Source: Aliiroseovarius crassostreae
Lineage (GTDB): Bacteria; Pseudomonadota; Alphaproteobacteria; Rhodobacterales; Rhodobacteraceae
NCBI RefSeq assembly: GCF_001307765.1
Contig: NZ_LKBA01000006.1
Location: forward strand, 1-64,000
Length of the DNA: 64,000 nucleotides
Reading direction: 5' to 3'
Position numbers and translations under genes: made by a program. Every line of letters starts with the position of its first letter. Position 1 is the first letter of the stretch. A model generated the notes under the pieces. That model searched no databases, had not been told where the DNA came from, and was given only the letters and a program-made list of their open reading frames with translations. Shown piece by piece: positions 34,515 to 43,721 of the stretch.

Positions 34515-36065
34515 ATGGACCTTGATATGAGTTCACCTTCTGCCCGCCGTTCCGGCGGTCGCGCAGCCCGTAAGGCTTTGCGCGCAGCCCCCCTGACCGA
34601 TGCGATCCGCCCCGTGCGTCCCGGAATGGAGGGCGGCACCTATCAACCGCTTTCCGATGCGGATGTGCTGCGCATCCACAACGCCGCCCTTGAGGCACTG
34701 GAGACAATCGGCCTTGCCGATGCCCCCCCCAGCGGCATTGAATACATGACCAAAGCGGGGGCCATCCTGGGCGAAGACGGGCGGCTGCGCTTTCCGCGTG
34801 CTTTGGTGGAAGACAGCCTGGCCATGGCGGCAAAACAGATCACCCTGCATGGGCGCGATCCAAAACGTGACCTGGACCTGGGCGGCAACCGCGTCCATTA
34901 CGGCACCGCAGGCGCTGCGGTCAGCATGGTGGATGTGCAGGGCCGCAATTACCGCGACAGCACCGTACAGGACCTGCATGACGCGGCCCGTATCGCGGAT
35001 CGTCTGGACAATATCCACTTCCTGCAACGCCCCATGGTCTGCCGTGACATCGCTGACAATTGCGAGATGGACCTGAATTCAATCTACGCCTGCGTGACCG
35101 GCACCACCAAACATATCGGCGTCTCTTTCACCGAACCGGATTTCGTGAAACCGGCCATGGAGTTGCTGCATATGATGGCGGGCGGCGAAGAGAAATGGCG
35201 CGAGCGGCCCTTCGTGTCAAACTCCAACTGCTTTGTGGTGCCACCCATGAAATTTGCCACCGAAAGCTGTCAGGTGATGGAAGAGGTGATCAAGGCCGGC
35301 ATGCCGGTGCTGCTGCTGTCTGCGGGCATGGCGGGCGCCACCGCCCCCTCCACCGTGGCAGGCGCCATTGTGCAGGCCACGGCCGAATGCCTCGCTGGTC
35401 TGGTCTATGTCAATGCCGTCAAACCCGGCCACCCGGCCATCATGGGCACCTGGCCCTTCGGTCTGGACCTGCGCACCGGCGCCATGTCGGTGGGATCAGG
35501 AGAGCAGGCCCTGCTAACCTCTGGATGTGCACAGATGCACCACTTTTACGGTCTGCCCGGCGGAGCAGCCGCTGGGGCGTCAGACGCGAAACTGCCGGAC
35601 ATGCAGGCCGGCTGGGAACAGATGTGTTCCAATGTCACCGCCGGGCTGGCCGGGGTGAACATGATCTATGAAGCGGCCGGCATGCATGCCTCGTTGCTGG
35701 GATTTTGCCATGAAAGCCTGATCCTTGGCGATGACCTGATTGGACAGGCCCAGCGCGTGGTGCGCGGGATCGAAGTGACGGATGAGACGCTTGCACTGGA
35801 CCAGATCGCCTCGGTCTGCCTTGAGGGGCCGGGGCATTACCTTGGCACCCCACAGACCCTCAGCCGGATGCAGGCGGATTATGTCTATCCGACATATGGA
35901 GATCGGACCTCGCCCAAGGAATGGGCAGAAAACGACAAACCAGACCTGATCGCCAAAGCGACCGAACGCAAGGAGGCCATTCTGGCGGAGCCGTCGCAGG
36001 CCGCCCTAGATCCCATGCTGGATGCGGAGATCCGGGCCAAGTTCAACATTCACCTGAAAGGGTGA
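34515..36065 (+). CDS. MttB-like (trimethylamine methyltransferase family) protein, non-pyrrolysine
   Basis: A 516-residue TIM-barrel methyltransferase of the COG5598/MttB superfamily. It starts after a basic tail with RSGGRAARKALRAAP and contains the family segments RPGMEGGTYQPLSD, GNRVHYGTAGAAVSMVD and TSGCAQMHHFYGLPGGAAAG. No in-frame TAG is read through, so it belongs to the non-pyrrolysine branch, in which some members (MtgB) demethylate glycine betaine to a corrinoid protein. No corrinoid protein gene is adjacent. ATG 34515 and 34527 are both possible starts, neither with a good binding site. The substrate is unknown. Confidence 0.85.
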   Translation: MDLDMSSPSARRSGGRAARKALRAAPLTDAIRPVRPGMEGGTYQPLSDADVLRIHNAALEALETIGLADAPPSGIEYMTKAGAILGEDGRLRFPRALVEDSLAMAAKQITLHGRDPKRDLDLGGNRVHYGTAGAAVSMVDVQGRNYRDSTVQDLHDAARIADRLDNIHFLQRPMVCRDIADNCEMDLNSIYACVTGTTKHIGVSFTEPDFVKPAMELLHMMAGGEEKWRERPFVSNSNCFVVPPMKFATESCQVMEEVIKAGMPVLLLSAGMAGATAPSTVAGAIVQATAECLAGLVYVNAVKPGHPAIMGTWPFGLDLRTGAMSVGSGEQALLTSGCAQMHHFYGLPGGAAAGASDAKLPDMQAGWEQMCSNVTAGLAGVNMIYEAAGMHASLLGFCHESLILGDDLIGQAQRVVRGIEVTDETLALDQIASVCLEGPGHYLGTPQTLSRMQADYVYPTYGDRTSPKEWAENDKPDLIAKATERKEAILAEPSQAALDPMLDAEIRAKFNIHLKG

Positions 36066-36146
36066 TCAGGCGCGCGCGGGAACACTCCCGCGCCTTTACG
36101 ACCTGCCGGTCGACAGGCTTGGGCAGGGCCTCGCTTCACTCGGATC

Positions 36147-36206
36147 AGGGGCTTTGCCCCTCGCCTCTGCGCGGCTCACCCCAAGGTATTTGGGGCAAGA
36201 AAAAAG
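36147..36206 (+). repeat. Downstream 3'-end repeat, copy 1 (after the mttB-like gene)
   Basis: AGGGGCTTTGCCCCT hairpin, then CGCCTCTGCGCGGCTCACC, then AAGGTATTTGGGGCAAGAAAAA. It shares layout and words with the copies at 38216, 47005, 53114, 59982 and 63773 and lies downstream of a gene in the gene's own orientation. Confidence 0.8.
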
Positions 36207-36215
36207 CGAAAATAC

Positions 36216-36273
36216 TAAAGTGTTTCGACTTATTATTGAGACACAATAATGAGGCGAAACGCTCGAATCCTAC
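36216..36273 (+). repeat. GCGTTTCG palindromic element, copy C
   Basis: CTAAAGTGTTTCGACTTATT and its partner CAATAATGAGGCGAAACGC form a 19-base stem with three weak positions around the loop AGACA (tip TGAGACACA). The outer ends match copies A, B and D; the inner stem differs but still pairs. Confidence 0.8.
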
Positions 36274-36280
36274 TGATGTT

Positions 36281-36333
36281 GCGGGCGTTTCGAAATCAAC
36301 TTGTGTCTCAAGTTAATCTCGAAACGCTTTAGG
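36281..36333 (-). repeat. GCGTTTCG palindromic element, copy D, reversed
   Basis: GCGTTTCGAAATCAACTTG and CAAGTTAATCTCGAAACGC pair at 17 of 19 positions around TGTCT, the reverse complement of the AGACA loop of copy C, so it faces copy C. Its terminal TAAAGCG contributes the TAA stop codon of uup at 36329-36331. Confidence 0.8.
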
Positions 36334-38152
36334 ATTTCGCCGCCTCTGCTTTTTCCTCCAGCTCCAGCCATTCCTCTTCGGCGCGCGCGAGTTTTATCTG
36401 CCGTTCTGCCAGCCCTTCCGAGGCTTTCTTGAACTTGATCGGCGCATCCGTGAAGAGGTTTGGGTCCATCAGGAACTCTTCAAGTTTGGCAATCTCGGCC
36501 ATCAGGCGGTCAATCTCATCGGGCAATGCCTCCAACCGATGCTGTTCGGTAAAAGAGAGGCCAGTGGTTTGTGCTGCGGATTTTTCGGCTTTCGGCTTCT
36601 CGGCAGGCTTGGATTTTTTCTTTGCCGGCAACGCTGGGTCTTCTTCGCCCTTCTGTGCCTGATAATCCGACCAGCCTCCGGGGTAGATCGTCGCGCGCCC
36701 GTTGCCCTCCATCGCAATGGTGCGATGCGCCACTCGGTCGAGGAAATCCCGGTCGTGGCTCACCAGCAGCACCGTGCCGTCATACGACCCAAGAATGTCC
36801 TGCAGCAGGTCGAGCGTTTCCACGTCAAGGTCGTTGGTCGGTTCGTCGAGCACCAGCAGGTTGGATTGCCGCGCCATGATCTTGGCCAAAATCAGCCGCG
36901 CCTTTTCCCCGCCGGACAAGGACCTGACCGGTGCCCGGGCCTGCGCCTCATCAAAGAGAAATTCCTTGAGATAGCCCACCACATGTTTCGGATATCCCCG
37001 CACCATCACCTGGTCGGCCTTGCCGGAGACGCGCATCTCCGGGTCCCCGGTCAGGTTTTCCCACAGGCTGTCATCTTCCACCAGGGTCGAACGGTTCTGG
37101 TCAAACACCGCCATTTCAATGCCGGTTCCCAACGAGACAGAGCCGTCATCCGGGGTTTCCTGACCAATGAGCATTTTCAGAAGCGTGGTTTTGCCCGCGC
37201 CATTGGGGCCGACAAAGGCCACGCACTCACCGCGCATGACCCGCAGGTCAAACGGACGCAGAATCAGTTTATCCCCGTAGGCCTTTGAAATACCTTGCGC
37301 TTCGATCACGCGGCGGCCGGATTTCGGCCCCGCCTCAAGCACCATCTCAGCCGTGCCCTTGCGTTTGATCTGCCCCGCGCGTTCGTCGCGAAGCTTGGCC
37401 AGTTCACGCAGCCGCCCCTGATTGCGTTTGCGTCGCGCCGATATCCCTTCGACCGCCCAGCGCGCTTCGGATTTGATCTTGCGATTGAGCTTGTGGCGGC
37501 CCTGGTCTTCCTCTTCCCAGGTCTTGTCGCGCCAGGTTTCGAAATGTTCAAATCCCTTTTCCTGCCGACGCACCTGCCCGCGATCCACCCAAAGGGTCGC
37601 ACGGGTAAGATTGCGCAGAAATGCGCGGTCGTGGCTGATCAGAACATATCCTGCACGGGTGGAGTTCAGCTCATCTTCCAGCCATTGAATGGCCTGAATA
37701 TCGAGGTGGTTGGTCGGCTCATCCAACAGCATCAGATCCGGGGCCTCAGCCAGCAGTTTCGCCAGCGCCGCCCGCCGGCGCTCTCCGCCAGAGGCGGTCC
37801 CTACCGGTGCTTCAAGGTTCATCTTCAACCCCTCGGCCACCCGCTCAACCAGATACTCCTCGCCGGGTTCCAGCCCGCTCACGGCAAAATCACCCAATGT
37901 GGCAAAGGCAGACAGGTCCGGGTGCTGTTCCATATACCCCACGGACACCCCGGGCGACAGCACCCGCTCCCCCTGGTCCGGCTCAATCATACCGGCCATC
38001 ACTTTCATCAAGGTGGATTTCCCCGACCCGTTGCGCCCGACCAGCGCCACACGATCCGCGGGCTGCACCACCAGATCAAGATCATCAAAAACAGGATCGC
38101 CCCCGAAGGTCAGCGAAATTCCGGACATTTGCAAAAGAGGTATACGTGCCAT
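36329..38152 (-). CDS. uup: ABC-F family ATPase Uup
   Basis: A 607-residue cytosolic protein with two ABC domains and no membrane segment. Walker A sequences are GRNGSGKSTL (about 40) and GPNGAGKTTL (about 320); both signatures (TASGGERRRAALAKLL and LSGGEKARLILAKI) and Walker B motifs are intact. The interdomain linker and a C-terminal coiled coil (about 540-600) fit Uup, which acts at ribosomes and at branched DNA intermediates. The stop codon TAA falls inside a palindromic repeat, so insertion of the repeat may have set the C-terminus. Confidence 0.93.
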   Translation of the reverse strand: MARIPLLQMSGISLTFGGDPVFDDLDLVVQPADRVALVGRNGSGKSTLMKVMAGMIEPDQGERVLSPGVSVGYMEQHPDLSAFATLGDFAVSGLEPGEEYLVERVAEGLKMNLEAPVGTASGGERRRAALAKLLAEAPDLMLLDEPTNHLDIQAIQWLEDELNSTRAGYVLISHDRAFLRNLTRATLWVDRGQVRRQEKGFEHFETWRDKTWEEEDQGRHKLNRKIKSEARWAVEGISARRKRNQGRLRELAKLRDERAGQIKRKGTAEMVLEAGPKSGRRVIEAQGISKAYGDKLILRPFDLRVMRGECVAFVGPNGAGKTTLLKMLIGQETPDDGSVSLGTGIEMAVFDQNRSTLVEDDSLWENLTGDPEMRVSGKADQVMVRGYPKHVVGYLKEFLFDEAQARAPVRSLSGGEKARLILAKIMARQSNLLVLDEPTNDLDVETLDLLQDILGSYDGTVLLVSHDRDFLDRVAHRTIAMEGNGRATIYPGGWSDYQAQKGEEDPALPAKKKSKPAEKPKAEKSAAQTTGLSFTEQHRLEALPDEIDRLMAEIAKLEEFLMDPNLFTDAPIKFKKASEGLAERQIKLARAEEEWLELEEKAEAAKS

Positions 38153-38215
38153 GAGGAGGAGTTAGGCGGCCTGATGCGACAGGTCAACGCCAAAGCCGCA
38201 CCAGAAACCCCCGGT

Positions 38216-38277
38216 CCTTATTTTCTGGTCAAAAATATCCTGGGGTGAATGACGCAGTCAGAGGGGCAAAGCCCCTT
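38216..38277 (-). repeat. Downstream 3'-end repeat, copy 2 (after olsB)
   Basis: On the minus strand AAGGGGCTTTGCCCCT is followed by a spacer, TTCACCCCAGGATATTT and TTGACCAGAAAATAAGG. It begins directly after the stop of the minus-strand acyltransferase gene. Confidence 0.8.
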
Positions 38278-38279
38278 CC

Positions 38280-39065
38280 CTACCCATCCTGCGTCAAAGC
38301 CCGCAGCAGACGTGCCCGACCGGGGGGGATGGCGGCAATTTCCACCCCGATGAACACATGCAACGTGTTCAGGTCACGATCCACAACCGCGTGATCACTG
38401 ACCCACCCTCCCATACTCAGATAGCTGCGCAGCAAGGGGGGCATCAGCCGCAACGCCTGATTTCGGTCGGGGGGCCGCCCGCCCGGACCTTCCTTGGCAA
38501 ACGGCACCACTTCGGGGGCCTTGCGTCGGGGGGCATGCTGGGCCGGGGCCAGATGGGCCTGACGCAGAACCCCAAAGACATCAAGGTAGCGGGCCACGTC
38601 GGTTCCCTGAAAAGAGCTGCACCCGAAAAGCAGTCCAATCCTTTCCGCATCCACCACCCGCGTGATCTCAGCCCAGGCCAGACGCAGGATATCCGCCCCA
38701 TCGGCTTCCTTCGCCCCGTCGGGAGCGATACAGAACCGGCCCAGTTCCAGCAATGGCTCCGCATAGGTCGACAGCGCGGACAGGTCGTAATACTGCGCGG
38801 AATAGCTCCGCGCGATCTCGGCCCCGGACGCAAGCGGCAACAGGCGAAAACAGGCCATCAGCGCCCCGTCCTCCATCCGTTCGATCAACACGTGGCGACA
38901 ATGCGCGTCAAACGCGTCATGGTCACGGGGTTCCTGCCCGGAGGGATCGGGTTGGTTGGCCTGCCCGGCACGGAAACACCGAAACCGCAGCTTTTGCGCT
39001 GCAATCCGATCCCCCTCCCCATCGGCCAGACGCACCCGGTAACGGGGGGCACACGTTTTCGGCAT
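38280..39065 (-). CDS. olsB: L-ornithine N-alpha-acyltransferase OlsB-like
   Basis: A 261-residue acyltransferase that adds a 3-hydroxyacyl chain from acyl carrier protein to ornithine, giving lyso-ornithine lipid, a membrane lipid of these bacteria. It shows the family pattern RYRVRLADGEGDRIAAQKLRF, FDAHCRHVLIER, ELGRFCIAPD and LFGCSSFQGTD. The second enzyme, OlsA, is not encoded within the window. The C-terminal third is Pro/Arg-rich and variable. Assignment to the OlsB family is firm; substrate is by analogy. Confidence 0.88.
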   Translation of the reverse strand: MPKTCAPRYRVRLADGEGDRIAAQKLRFRCFRAGQANQPDPSGQEPRDHDAFDAHCRHVLIERMEDGALMACFRLLPLASGAEIARSYSAQYYDLSALSTYAEPLLELGRFCIAPDGAKEADGADILRLAWAEITRVVDAERIGLLFGCSSFQGTDVARYLDVFGVLRQAHLAPAQHAPRRKAPEVVPFAKEGPGGRPPDRNQALRLMPPLLRSYLSMGGWVSDHAVVDRDLNTLHVFIGVEIAAIPPGRARLLRALTQDG

Positions 39066-39218
39066 CCTTGTTTCTCCGCCCTTGGCGCCATCCCGCGCGC
39101 ACCCTAACTATTGGCTCTATCGGTCTGCTCGCTGGCACAATTATGTGACAGCAGTATGACCCTTGCCTGATCCAACCATATTGAATGAGATCAAGAAAAG
39201 CGAAAAGGGAGAGGCGAC

Positions 39219-39629
39219 ATGGCCAAAGTGACCAAAACCGACGAGGAATGGCGCGCCGAGCTGCAAGACGAACTGACCTTTCAGGTCACACGAAAGGCCG
39301 CTACGGAACGCGCCTTCTCGCATCCCGGCTTTCCCGAGGGCGACGGTGTCTTTCACTGCGTCTGCTGCGGGGCCGCCCTGTTTGACAAGGGGGAAAAGTT
39401 CGAAAGCCATTGCGGATGGCCCGCCTTTTCCGCCCCCCGTGACGATGCCCCGATTGGCGAAGAGGTTGACCGCAGTTTCGGCATGACCCGCACCGAGGTG
39501 CATTGCGACGATTGCGGCGCCCATCTGGGACATGTGTTCCCGGACGGCCCCGGCCCCAACGGTTTGCGCTATTGCATCAACGGGGTCTGCCTGAGTTTCG
39601 AACCCGGCCCAGGGACAAAAAAGGACTGA
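39219..39629 (+). CDS. msrB: Peptide methionine sulfoxide reductase MsrB
   Basis: A 136-residue enzyme that reduces the R form of methionine sulfoxide in oxidised proteins. The four zinc cysteines are C47/C50 and C96/C99 (CVCC and CDDC), the resolving Cys is C65 (SHCGWPAF), and the catalytic Cys is C119 (RYCINGVCLSF). The length is normal and AAAAGGGAGAG precedes ATG 39219. It is a single-gene unit; a shared terminator separates it from bamE. Confidence 0.96.
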   Translation: MAKVTKTDEEWRAELQDELTFQVTRKAATERAFSHPGFPEGDGVFHCVCCGAALFDKGEKFESHCGWPAFSAPRDDAPIGEEVDRSFGMTRTEVHCDDCGAHLGHVFPDGPGPNGLRYCINGVCLSFEPGPGTKKD

Positions 39630-39662
39630 CACGCACGCCCACAGACATGCCCCACAGACATG

Positions 39663-39693
39663 AAAACGCCCGGACGGGTGATCCGGGCGTTTT
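39663..39693. terminator. Bidirectional terminator between msrB and bamE
   Basis: AAAACGCCCGGA (39663-39674) and TCCGGGCGTTTT (39682-39693) are perfectly inverted around seven bases, with A-runs and T-runs that serve both strands. Confidence 0.9.
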
Positions 39694-39717
39694 ATCTAAA
39701 TTCTTGCAAAAACCGGT

Positions 39718-40170
39718 TCAGTTCCCGCTGATAATATCCCCGACATTAAGCCGCCCGAGCGAGCCGAACATCTGGCGCAGGAAGCCAACCCCGACGATCC
39801 CGGTTTCTGTCACACGCCGATCCAAAACAACCACGCGGCCATCTTCCAGGCCAAATCGCTCGATATTGGCGACCTTACCTGCGGTGTCATAGCTGATGGC
39901 CAGCACCTGACGGTCGATCTCTTTCGGTTCATTATAGGTGAAATGCTCAAACCGGCTTTGCACGTAATACCAGCCCCCGTCGGTCAACAGACCGCTGGTG
40001 CCCGGTTGTCCGACGGTTTCCGCCACGCTTTCACGGGTATCGACACCCACCTGAAGGGCAGCAATATCCGTATCCGTCGGCATATAGCCGTGATTACGAT
40101 AGGTTGCCGAGCAAGCCGCCACGCTGCCCGCCAGCAGTATTGCCAGCCCCACGCGCTTCAATTTTGACAT
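39718..40170 (-). CDS. bamE: Outer membrane protein assembly factor BamE
   Basis: A 150-residue lipoprotein of the SmpA/OmlA (BamE) family, an accessory part of the Bam complex that inserts outer-membrane proteins. The signal peptide ends in the lipobox GSVAAC, with the lipidated Cys at residue 20. The mature part has the BamE pattern IAALQVGVDTRESVAETVGQP and GWYYVQSRFEHF. It is divergent from the yceD-like gene. Confidence 0.93.
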   Translation of the reverse strand: MSKLKRVGLAILLAGSVAACSATYRNHGYMPTDTDIAALQVGVDTRESVAETVGQPGTSGLLTDGGWYYVQSRFEHFTYNEPKEIDRQVLAISYDTAGKVANIERFGLEDGRVVVLDRRVTETGIVGVGFLRQMFGSLGRLNVGDIISGN

Positions 40171-40386
40171 TGGCCCCCCTCAAGACGCATCGCTAAATTT
40201 CACCAAACAGGGCTTGCGCAAACCGCCATTGGTTGGGCATGGTGACCAAACCGCGGGAAACCCGTCCGCAAACACCTTGTAATACAAGTCTGTCCACTCA
40301 CAGCCCCTTATGGCATATTGCGTTTTCCTACCTGTCTCGCGTATCGGCTTACCCTAGGATCGCAAAACGTTCAAGAAACATACATC

Positions 40387-40962
40387 ATGACCCAGCCAAA
40401 AGACGCCCTTCTCTTCACCCACCCGATCCGCGTTGCGGATCTGAGCCCGAATGAGGCCACCGCCTTTGAGATCATCCCAAGCGAGGCGCAGTGCCGTGCA
40501 ATCGCTGCAGATATTGGCGTGCCCGCCCTGCGCAAAATCCGCTTTACCGGCACCCTCGCGCCGATGGGAAAACGCGACTGGAAAATGCAGGCGCGCCTTG
40601 GGGCCACCGTGACGCAGGACTGTGTTGTCACCCTGGCGCCGGTCACGACCCGGATCGAAGACGAGGTCAGCCGCCACTGGATTGCCGGGCTGGTCACGGC
40701 CCCGGAAGGTGACGAGGTGGAAATGCCCGATGACGTCACCCAGGAACCGCTTGGTACGGAGATTGATCTGGGCGAGGTGCTGATCGAGGCGCTGGCGCTG
40801 GCGCTGCCGCTTTACCCGCGCGCCGAGGGGGCCGCACTTGAGGCACAGAATTTCACCGAACCGGGCATCACCCCAATGACGGATGAGGCTGCGCGGCCTT
40901 TTGCGGGACTGGCCGGGCTGCGGGACAAGCTGTCAGGCGAATCTGACCCATCCGACAACTGA
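40387..40962 (+). CDS. YceD/DUF177 family protein
   Basis: A 191-residue protein with the DUF177 pattern: VTQDCVVTLAPVTTRIEDE and the acidic LGTEIDLGEVLIEALALALPLYPR. In many bacteria yceD precedes rpmF and plsX, as here, and plant and bacterial members are tied to 23S rRNA accumulation. The 3' tail is acidic. ATG 40387 is chosen as the family start. There are 287 bases before rpmF, longer than in most relatives. Confidence 0.92.
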   Translation: MTQPKDALLFTHPIRVADLSPNEATAFEIIPSEAQCRAIAADIGVPALRKIRFTGTLAPMGKRDWKMQARLGATVTQDCVVTLAPVTTRIEDEVSRHWIAGLVTAPEGDEVEMPDDVTQEPLGTEIDLGEVLIEALALALPLYPRAEGAALEAQNFTEPGITPMTDEAARPFAGLAGLRDKLSGESDPSDN

Positions 40963-41089
40963 CCCACCACGCCGGATCCGCCATCAGATCAGTCAGATCA
41001 GGCTGTCAGATCGCCCCGGGACACCCGTCCCGGACCACGCGCTTTCAGCCTATTTCACCTTTTGCACCATTCCCCCTTGCAACATGACA

Positions 41090-41105
41090 GAAAATACGTA
41101 TTTTC
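41090..41105. promoter_or_regulatory. 16-bp perfect palindrome upstream of rpmF-plsX-fabH
   Basis: GAAAATACGTATTTTC lies 145 bases before rpmF in an A+T-rich patch of the gap between yceD and rpmF. It is a good operator candidate for the ribosomal/lipid operon; the regulator is unknown. Confidence 0.45.
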
Positions 41106-41249
41106 GCGGCTTCTTTCTGCAAGATGAGTTGGACAGCGCCCGCGAGATCGCGTATGACGCGCCGAGACTCAGGAAACTGAACATGAACATGGGCGTGATT
41201 GCCCCCGATTAAACCCGGGCCCCGCGCCCCCAAACCAAAGGTTGAGACG

Positions 41250-41459
41250 ATGGCTGTCCAACAGAACAAAGTTTCGAAATCGCGCCGCAACAACCGCCGC
41301 GCACATGACGCTCTGGTTGCTGCCAACCCGAACGAATGCACCAATTGCGGCGAGCTGAAGCGCCCGCACCACGTCTGCCCCTCCTGCGGTCACTATGACG
41401 ACCGTGAAGTGGTGGCCATGGCTGGTGAAGCCGACTTCGACGACGAAGACGCAGCGTAA
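41250..41459 (+). CDS. rpmF: 50S ribosomal protein L32
   Basis: A 69-residue ribosomal protein. It begins [19 protein letters not shown] and has the zinc-type pairs CTNCGE and CPSCGH. The tail is acidic, as usual in this group. It lies between yceD and plsX in the conserved order; the start ATG 41250 follows GGTTGAGACG. Confidence 0.97.
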   Translation: MAVQQNKVSKSRRNNRRAHDALVAANPNECTNCGELKRPHHVCPSCGHYDDREVVAMAGEADFDDEDAA

Positions 41460-41552
41460 GGCTCTTGCCCTCTTGGGGCGGGCATGTCAGGAAAGTCCCT
41501 AAAGCACGGGTGGCCCACAGGCAGGGCCCCAGCGCCCAAGGGACAATTAAGA

Positions 41553-42635
41553 ATGACAAGTAACGCCCCGAAACGCACCATTATTTCGATCGACGCCATG
41601 GGCGGCGATCGTGGGCCGGCAGCCGTGGTTGCCGGCCTTGCGCTGTCTGCAGAAAAGAACCCGGATATCGGGTTTCTTCTGCATGGCGACAAACCCACCC
41701 TTGAACCGTTGATTGCGCGCGAAGCCAATCTGCAGGGCCGGGTGGAAATCCGTCACACTCAGGAAGTGGTGACGATGGATGCCAAACCGTCTCATGTCAT
41801 GCGCAATGGCAAAGAGACCTCGATGTGGGCCACCATTGATGCGGTGCGCAACCACGAAGCGGATGTGGCGGTCAGCTGCGGCAACACCGGCGCGCTGATG
41901 CTTCTGTCGATGGTCCGCCTGCGCAAGCTGCCCGGGGTGAACCGCCCTGCGATTGCCTGCCTCTGGCCCTCGCGCAATCCCGGCGGGTTCAACATCATGC
42001 TGGACGTTGGGGCCGATATTCGCGCCGACGACACCGATCTTCTGCAATATGCGATGATGGGCGCGTCCTATGCGCGCAACGGTTTGGGCATCGCCCGCCC
42101 GCGTATCGGCCTGCTGAACGTCGGCACGGAAGAGCACAAAGGCCACCCGGTTCTGAAATCGGCCCATGAGCTGATCACGAACGCGGCAGAGGACGCGAAT
42201 ATCGAGTTTGTCGGCTTTGTCGAAGGTGTCGATATCCCCTCGGATCAGGTGGATGTGATCGTCACGGACGGGTTCACCGGGAATGTGGCGCTGAAAACCG
42301 CCGAAGGCACGGCCAACCTGATGGCAGGCTTTATTCGTGAAAGCTTCACCGAGACCGTTCTGGCCAAGCTGACCGCGCTGATCGCCAAGGCGTCGCTAGG
42401 GCGGCTCAAGCTGCGCATGGACCCGCGTCGCGCCAATGGCGGCGTGTTCCTGGGCCTCAACGGCACGGTTGTGAAAAGCCATGGATCGGCGGATCCGGTG
42501 GCCATTTCATCGGCCGTCAAACTGGCCTTCACGCTGGCCCGGTCGGGCTTCAATCAGAAACTTGCCGCACGGGTTGCATCCTCGGGAACCCTACGTCAAG
42601 ATGACATGTCAACGAAGGATGAAGAGCAGGCATGA
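41553..42635 (+). CDS. plsX: Phosphate acyltransferase PlsX
   Basis: A 360-residue peripheral membrane enzyme that makes acyl-phosphate from acyl-ACP, feeding phospholipid synthesis. Features include IISIDAMGGDRGPAAVV, SCGNTGALMLLSM, NPGGFNIMLDVGAD and DGFTGNVALKTAEG. ATG 41553 is chosen because the upstream frame extension (from 41484) is not conserved; GGGAC precedes it. It overlaps fabH by four bases (ATGA). Confidence 0.97.
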   Translation: MTSNAPKRTIISIDAMGGDRGPAAVVAGLALSAEKNPDIGFLLHGDKPTLEPLIAREANLQGRVEIRHTQEVVTMDAKPSHVMRNGKETSMWATIDAVRNHEADVAVSCGNTGALMLLSMVRLRKLPGVNRPAIACLWPSRNPGGFNIMLDVGADIRADDTDLLQYAMMGASYARNGLGIARPRIGLLNVGTEEHKGHPVLKSAHELITNAAEDANIEFVGFVEGVDIPSDQVDVIVTDGFTGNVALKTAEGTANLMAGFIRESFTETVLAKLTALIAKASLGRLKLRMDPRRANGGVFLGLNGTVVKSHGSADPVAISSAVKLAFTLARSGFNQKLAARVASSGTLRQDDMSTKDEEQA

Positions 42636-43606
42636 CAATTCGCGCGGTGGTCAAAGGCGTTGGGCATTATCTGCCCGAACGCGTGGTGGAAAACTCCTAT
42701 TTTGAAGGCATTGTGGACACGTCCGACGAATGGATTCGGGCGCGTTCCGGCATTGAACGGCGCCGTTTTGCGGCAGAGGATGAGACCACATCGCAAATGG
42801 CTGGAAAGGCCGCGCGCGAAGCCCTGGCGGATGCCGGTCTGGACGCGGATGATATCGACGCCATTGTCGTGGCCACCTCCACCCCGGACCTGACCTTTCC
42901 CTCGGTCGCCACCATGGTGCAGAACGAGTTGGGCATGACCCGCGGCTTTGGCTTTGACGTTCAGGCGGTTTGCGCAGGCTTTGTCTTTGCCCTGACCAAT
43001 GCCAATGCGCTGATCCTGTCCGGTCAGGCCAAACGTGTCCTGGTGATCGGGGCCGAGACCTTCTCGCGCATCCTTGACATGACGGACCGGGCCACCTGCG
43101 TGCTGTTCGGTGATGGCGCCGGGGCCCTGGTGCTGGAAGCGCAGGAGAGCCGCGGAGAGAATTCGGATCGCGGCATCCTGTCGGCCGACCTGAATTCAGA
43201 CGGGCGCATGCGCGAAATGCTTTATGTGGATGGCGGCGTCTCAACCACCCAGAAATCGGGCTTCCTGCGGATGCAGGGCAACCCCCTGTTCCGGCAGGCG
43301 GTCGGCAAACTGACCGAGACCGCCGAAGCCGCTTTGGGCAAGATCGGGTTCACCGATGATGACGTGGATTGGATTGTGCCGCACCAGGCCAATATCCGCA
43401 TTATTCAGGGCACCGCGAAGAAAATGGGCGTGCCGATGGACCGCGTGATTGTCACGGTCCAGGACCATGGCAACACCTCTGCCGCCTCGATCCCGCTGGC
43501 CCTTTACGAGGGGCGCAAGTCCGGAAAGATCAAAGAAGGCCAGCTTGTCGTAACCGAGGCAATCGGTGGCGGGCTTGCCTGGGGCGCGGTGGTCCTGCGC
43601 TGGTAA
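42632..43606 (+). CDS. fabH: 3-oxoacyl-[acyl-carrier-protein] synthase III
   Basis: A 324-residue condensing enzyme that starts fatty acid synthesis from acetyl-CoA and malonyl-ACP. The Cys-His-Asn triad is visible in [20 protein letters not shown] and [10 protein letters not shown]. Length is normal. It is translationally coupled to plsX by a four-base overlap and followed by ihfA after about 115 bases. Confidence 0.98.
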   Translation: MTIRAVVKGVGHYLPERVVENSYFEGIVDTSDEWIRARSGIERRRFAAEDETTSQMAGKAAREALADAGLDADDIDAIVVATSTPDLTFPSVATMVQNELGMTRGFGFDVQAVCAGFVFALTNANALILSGQAKRVLVIGAETFSRILDMTDRATCVLFGDGAGALVLEAQESRGENSDRGILSADLNSDGRMREMLYVDGGVSTTQKSGFLRMQGNPLFRQAVGKLTETAEAALGKIGFTDDDVDWIVPHQANIRIIQGTAKKMGVPMDRVIVTVQDHGNTSAASIPLALYEGRKSGKIKEGQLVVTEAIGGGLAWGAVVLRW

Positions 43607-43721
43607 CCGGCAGGCTTTTGCCTGCAACTCACGACACAAGCCATTGATTTTGGGGGTGCTTATTGACAGCCTCCCCCAAAGCACTCATTCTCTCTGCAAC
43701 AACATTACAGGGGGACAAACA

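Noticed and set aside
34454-34530. SAM-II or SAM-V riboswitch upstream of the mttB-like gene
   Set aside because: GATTTG and TGATAAATG both occur with roughly the right order, but the P1 arm before GATTTG does not pair with the bases before GATAAATG and the GCTAAAG-type tail is missing.
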